A DNA stretch of 33,354 bases from Methanobacteriota archaeon (GTDB lineage Archaea; Thermoplasmatota; Thermoplasmata; RBG-16-68-12): positions 1 through 33,354 of the forward strand of contig VBMN01000081.1 of the NCBI GenBank assembly GCA_005878385.1, read 5' to 3'. Every line of letters begins with the position of its first letter. Position 1 is the first letter of the stretch. Shown here piece by piece: positions 32,115 to 33,354 of the stretch. The position numbers and the translations under genes are program-made. Under the pieces are notes generated by a model, which saw nothing but the letters and a program-made list of their open reading frames with translations, searched no databases and had not been told where the DNA came from.

Positions 32115-32307
32115 TCTTGCGGACATCGTGAAGTTCGTCGCGAGACGACGGAATCGAAGCCCTGATTGCGGAGTCGCCGGGCTCCGGGAACTTCTCGCCG
32201 CGGCATTTCGGGGAATCCTTATTCGCCGATTCTTATTGCGTCCATTCGTGGGCGTCGTCGAAGGATGGGAGTTCCCCTGGATAGAGCCGCGGCTTTCGAC
32301 CGGACCG

Positions 32308-33354
32308 ATGGACGAGTCGGCCATGGTCCGCGAGCAGGGAGGCTGGGTCCTCACCTCCGCGATCGCCAATTCCTCCCTAGGTTTCATCTTCTGGGCGTTC
32401 GCGGCCCGACTGTTCACCTCGGATGCGTTCGGCATTGCTGCCGCTCTGGTCTCTCTGTCTTCCTTGGCGACGTCCATTGGCATCTTGGGGCTGGACAACG
32501 GACTCGTCCGGTTCATCGCGCGGGCCGATCGACCGCGCGCCTTGATGCGGAAGCTCCTCCTCATCGGTGGATCTCTCTCCGCCGTCACCGGGCTCGTGCT
32601 TTCCTTCTCAGTGCTCGCCATCAGCAACGCCGCGGCACAGCAATGGTCGGTGCTCGTCCTCCTTGCGGTCGTACTCACGACCGCCCAGACGTGGTTCCAA
32701 ATCACGGACAGCGGGATCCTGGCCGCGCGCCGAGGCCAATTCCTTGCGACCCGCGCCATCGCGTTCGGCGTGGTCAAGATTGTCGTCCTCGTCGCCATCG
32801 TCGGGGCAGGCGCGAGCGGTCTCTTTGCGGCGTACGTCCTCCCGCTGCTCGCGGTCGTCCTCGTGAGCTTGTTCTTCGTCGACCGCCTTTGGCCGGAACG
32901 GAACGAGGCGGGCGCCCCGGTCCGCTTCCGGGAGGTGGCCCACCTCTCCGTGGGGAACTGGATCTCCGGACTCGCCTATTCGATGCCAAGCCGCGTGGGG
33001 CCGTCGATCATGCTCATCTTCCTCGGGCCGAGTCCGGTCTCGTACTTCTTCATCGCCTTGCAGGTGGCGGAGGTCCTCAACTACATCCCCGAGGCCCTCT
33101 CGAAGTCTCTCTTCGCCCACGCCTCGATCCAAAATCGCCTGGGCGCTGCCTTGACGTCGAGCATGCGTCGTTTGCTCGGGGTCATCATGTTGCCCCTGGT
33201 CGCCTTGGGCATCGTCCTCGCGTCCGTGGGCATGACGATCGTCGGAGGGACGCAATATGGGACCCACGGCCTCGCCTTGCAACTCTTCCTCGTGGCGACG
33301 TTGCCGAAGGCCGGCATCCAACTGTACAAGGCGCAATTCAACGTGGACCGCAGG
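32308..33354 (+). CDS. Second Wzx-like flippase (MOP superfamily), 3' end beyond window
   Basis: The frame is open to the edge, 349 codons so far. It opens MDESAMVREQGGWVL, followed by a helix, then FIFWAFAARLFTSDAFGIAA and LGLDNGLVRFIARADRP, the same landmarks as the flippase at 26682. About ten membrane helices are visible. The start is uncertain: ATG 32308 has a weak GGATAG element 30 nt upstream, while GTG 32248 has CTTATTC 30 nt upstream and would add 20 residues. Likely lipid-linked glycan export. Sequence differs clearly from the other flippase, so it is not a recent duplicate. Confidence 0.8.
   Translation, partial: MDESAMVREQGGWVLTSAIANSSLGFIFWAFAARLFTSDAFGIAAALVSLSSLATSIGILGLDNGLVRFIARADRPRALMRKLLLIGGSLSAVTGLVLSFSVLAISNAAAQQWSVLVLLAVVLTTAQTWFQITDSGILAARRGQFLATRAIAFGVVKIVVLVAIVGAGASGLFAAYVLPLLAVVLVSLFFVDRLWPERNEAGAPVRFREVAHLSVGNWISGLAYSMPSRVGPSIMLIFLGPSPVSYFFIALQVAEVLNYIPEALSKSLFAHASIQNRLGAALTSSMRRLLGVIMLPLVALGIVLASVGMTIVGGTQYGTHGLALQLFLVATLPKAGIQLYKAQFNVDRR

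Noticed and set aside
1-33354. CRISPR array, insertion sequence or prophage
   Set aside because: No regularly spaced direct repeats, transposase, integrase, terminal inverted repeats or capsid genes were seen.

Overview
The window is a GC-rich (about two thirds by eye), gene-dense chromosomal stretch with no rRNA, tRNA, CRISPR array, insertion sequence or prophage module that I can see. It looks archaeal, most likely an uncultured, high-GC member of the Thermoplasmatota or a neighbouring lineage. Three things point that way. Short TATA-like boxes (TTTATG, TTATC, TTTAG and variants) sit about 28-35 nt upstream of many start codons with no Shine-Dalgarno between, the layout of archaeal leaderless transcripts. 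The protein repertoire fits: a 7TM-DUF835-roadblock protein, an AsnC-like regulator with two HTHs, and secreted beta-helix/PKD and BNR/FN3 surface proteins. There are no bacterial -35/-10 promoters or sigma-dependent features. The lineage is an inference.

Layout. 1-5804 (minus): a window-truncated secreted beta-helix protein with cupredoxin-like and PKD domains, then an operon of two FtsX-type ABC permeases and a GT-C-like polytopic protein, joined by 4-base overlaps with non-ATG starts. 5988-9135: an all-helical protein with isoprenoid-synthase-like Asp motifs, a convergent HTH-V4R-type sensor-regulator, a small anchored exoprotein and a truncated YdjM-like membrane protein. 9206-12407: a small-molecule or stress cluster with two SnoaL-like proteins, an SRPBCC protein, a double-HTH regulator and a small alpha/beta protein. 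12556-14814 (minus): a large membrane protein built by internal duplication, carrying two RING-like cysteine fingers, a probable GIDE (Mulan-type) domain and two PH-like domains; this is the most unusual protein here. 15004-16578: a polytopic membrane protein and a DinB-family protein. 16606-19756 (minus): a Tat-exported beta-helix protein and the 7TM-DUF835-roadblock protein. 19901-21800: a short-chain dehydrogenase and a nucleotide-sugar epimerase. 21802-25818 (minus): an M3 metallopeptidase and a BNR/FN3 surface protein. 25975-28898: an ABC ATPase, a Wzx-like flippase and a CPBP protease. 28944-33354: small membrane proteins, a gene interrupted in frame by an amber codon, a CoA-type Nudix hydrolase, a DUF998 protein and the start of a second flippase.

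Functionally, much of the window serves the cell envelope: permeases, two lipid-linked-sugar flippases, a sugar epimerase, a GT-C-like enzyme, and several large exported repeat or beta-helix proteins. The rest is one-component regulation and small-molecule chemistry. I see no single named pathway. The candidates for something not previously described are the RING-like/GIDE membrane protein, the cupredoxin-like domain with both copper histidines replaced by tyrosine, and the amber-interrupted gene. Many annotated starts move when the TATA spacing is used, and I applied those corrections.
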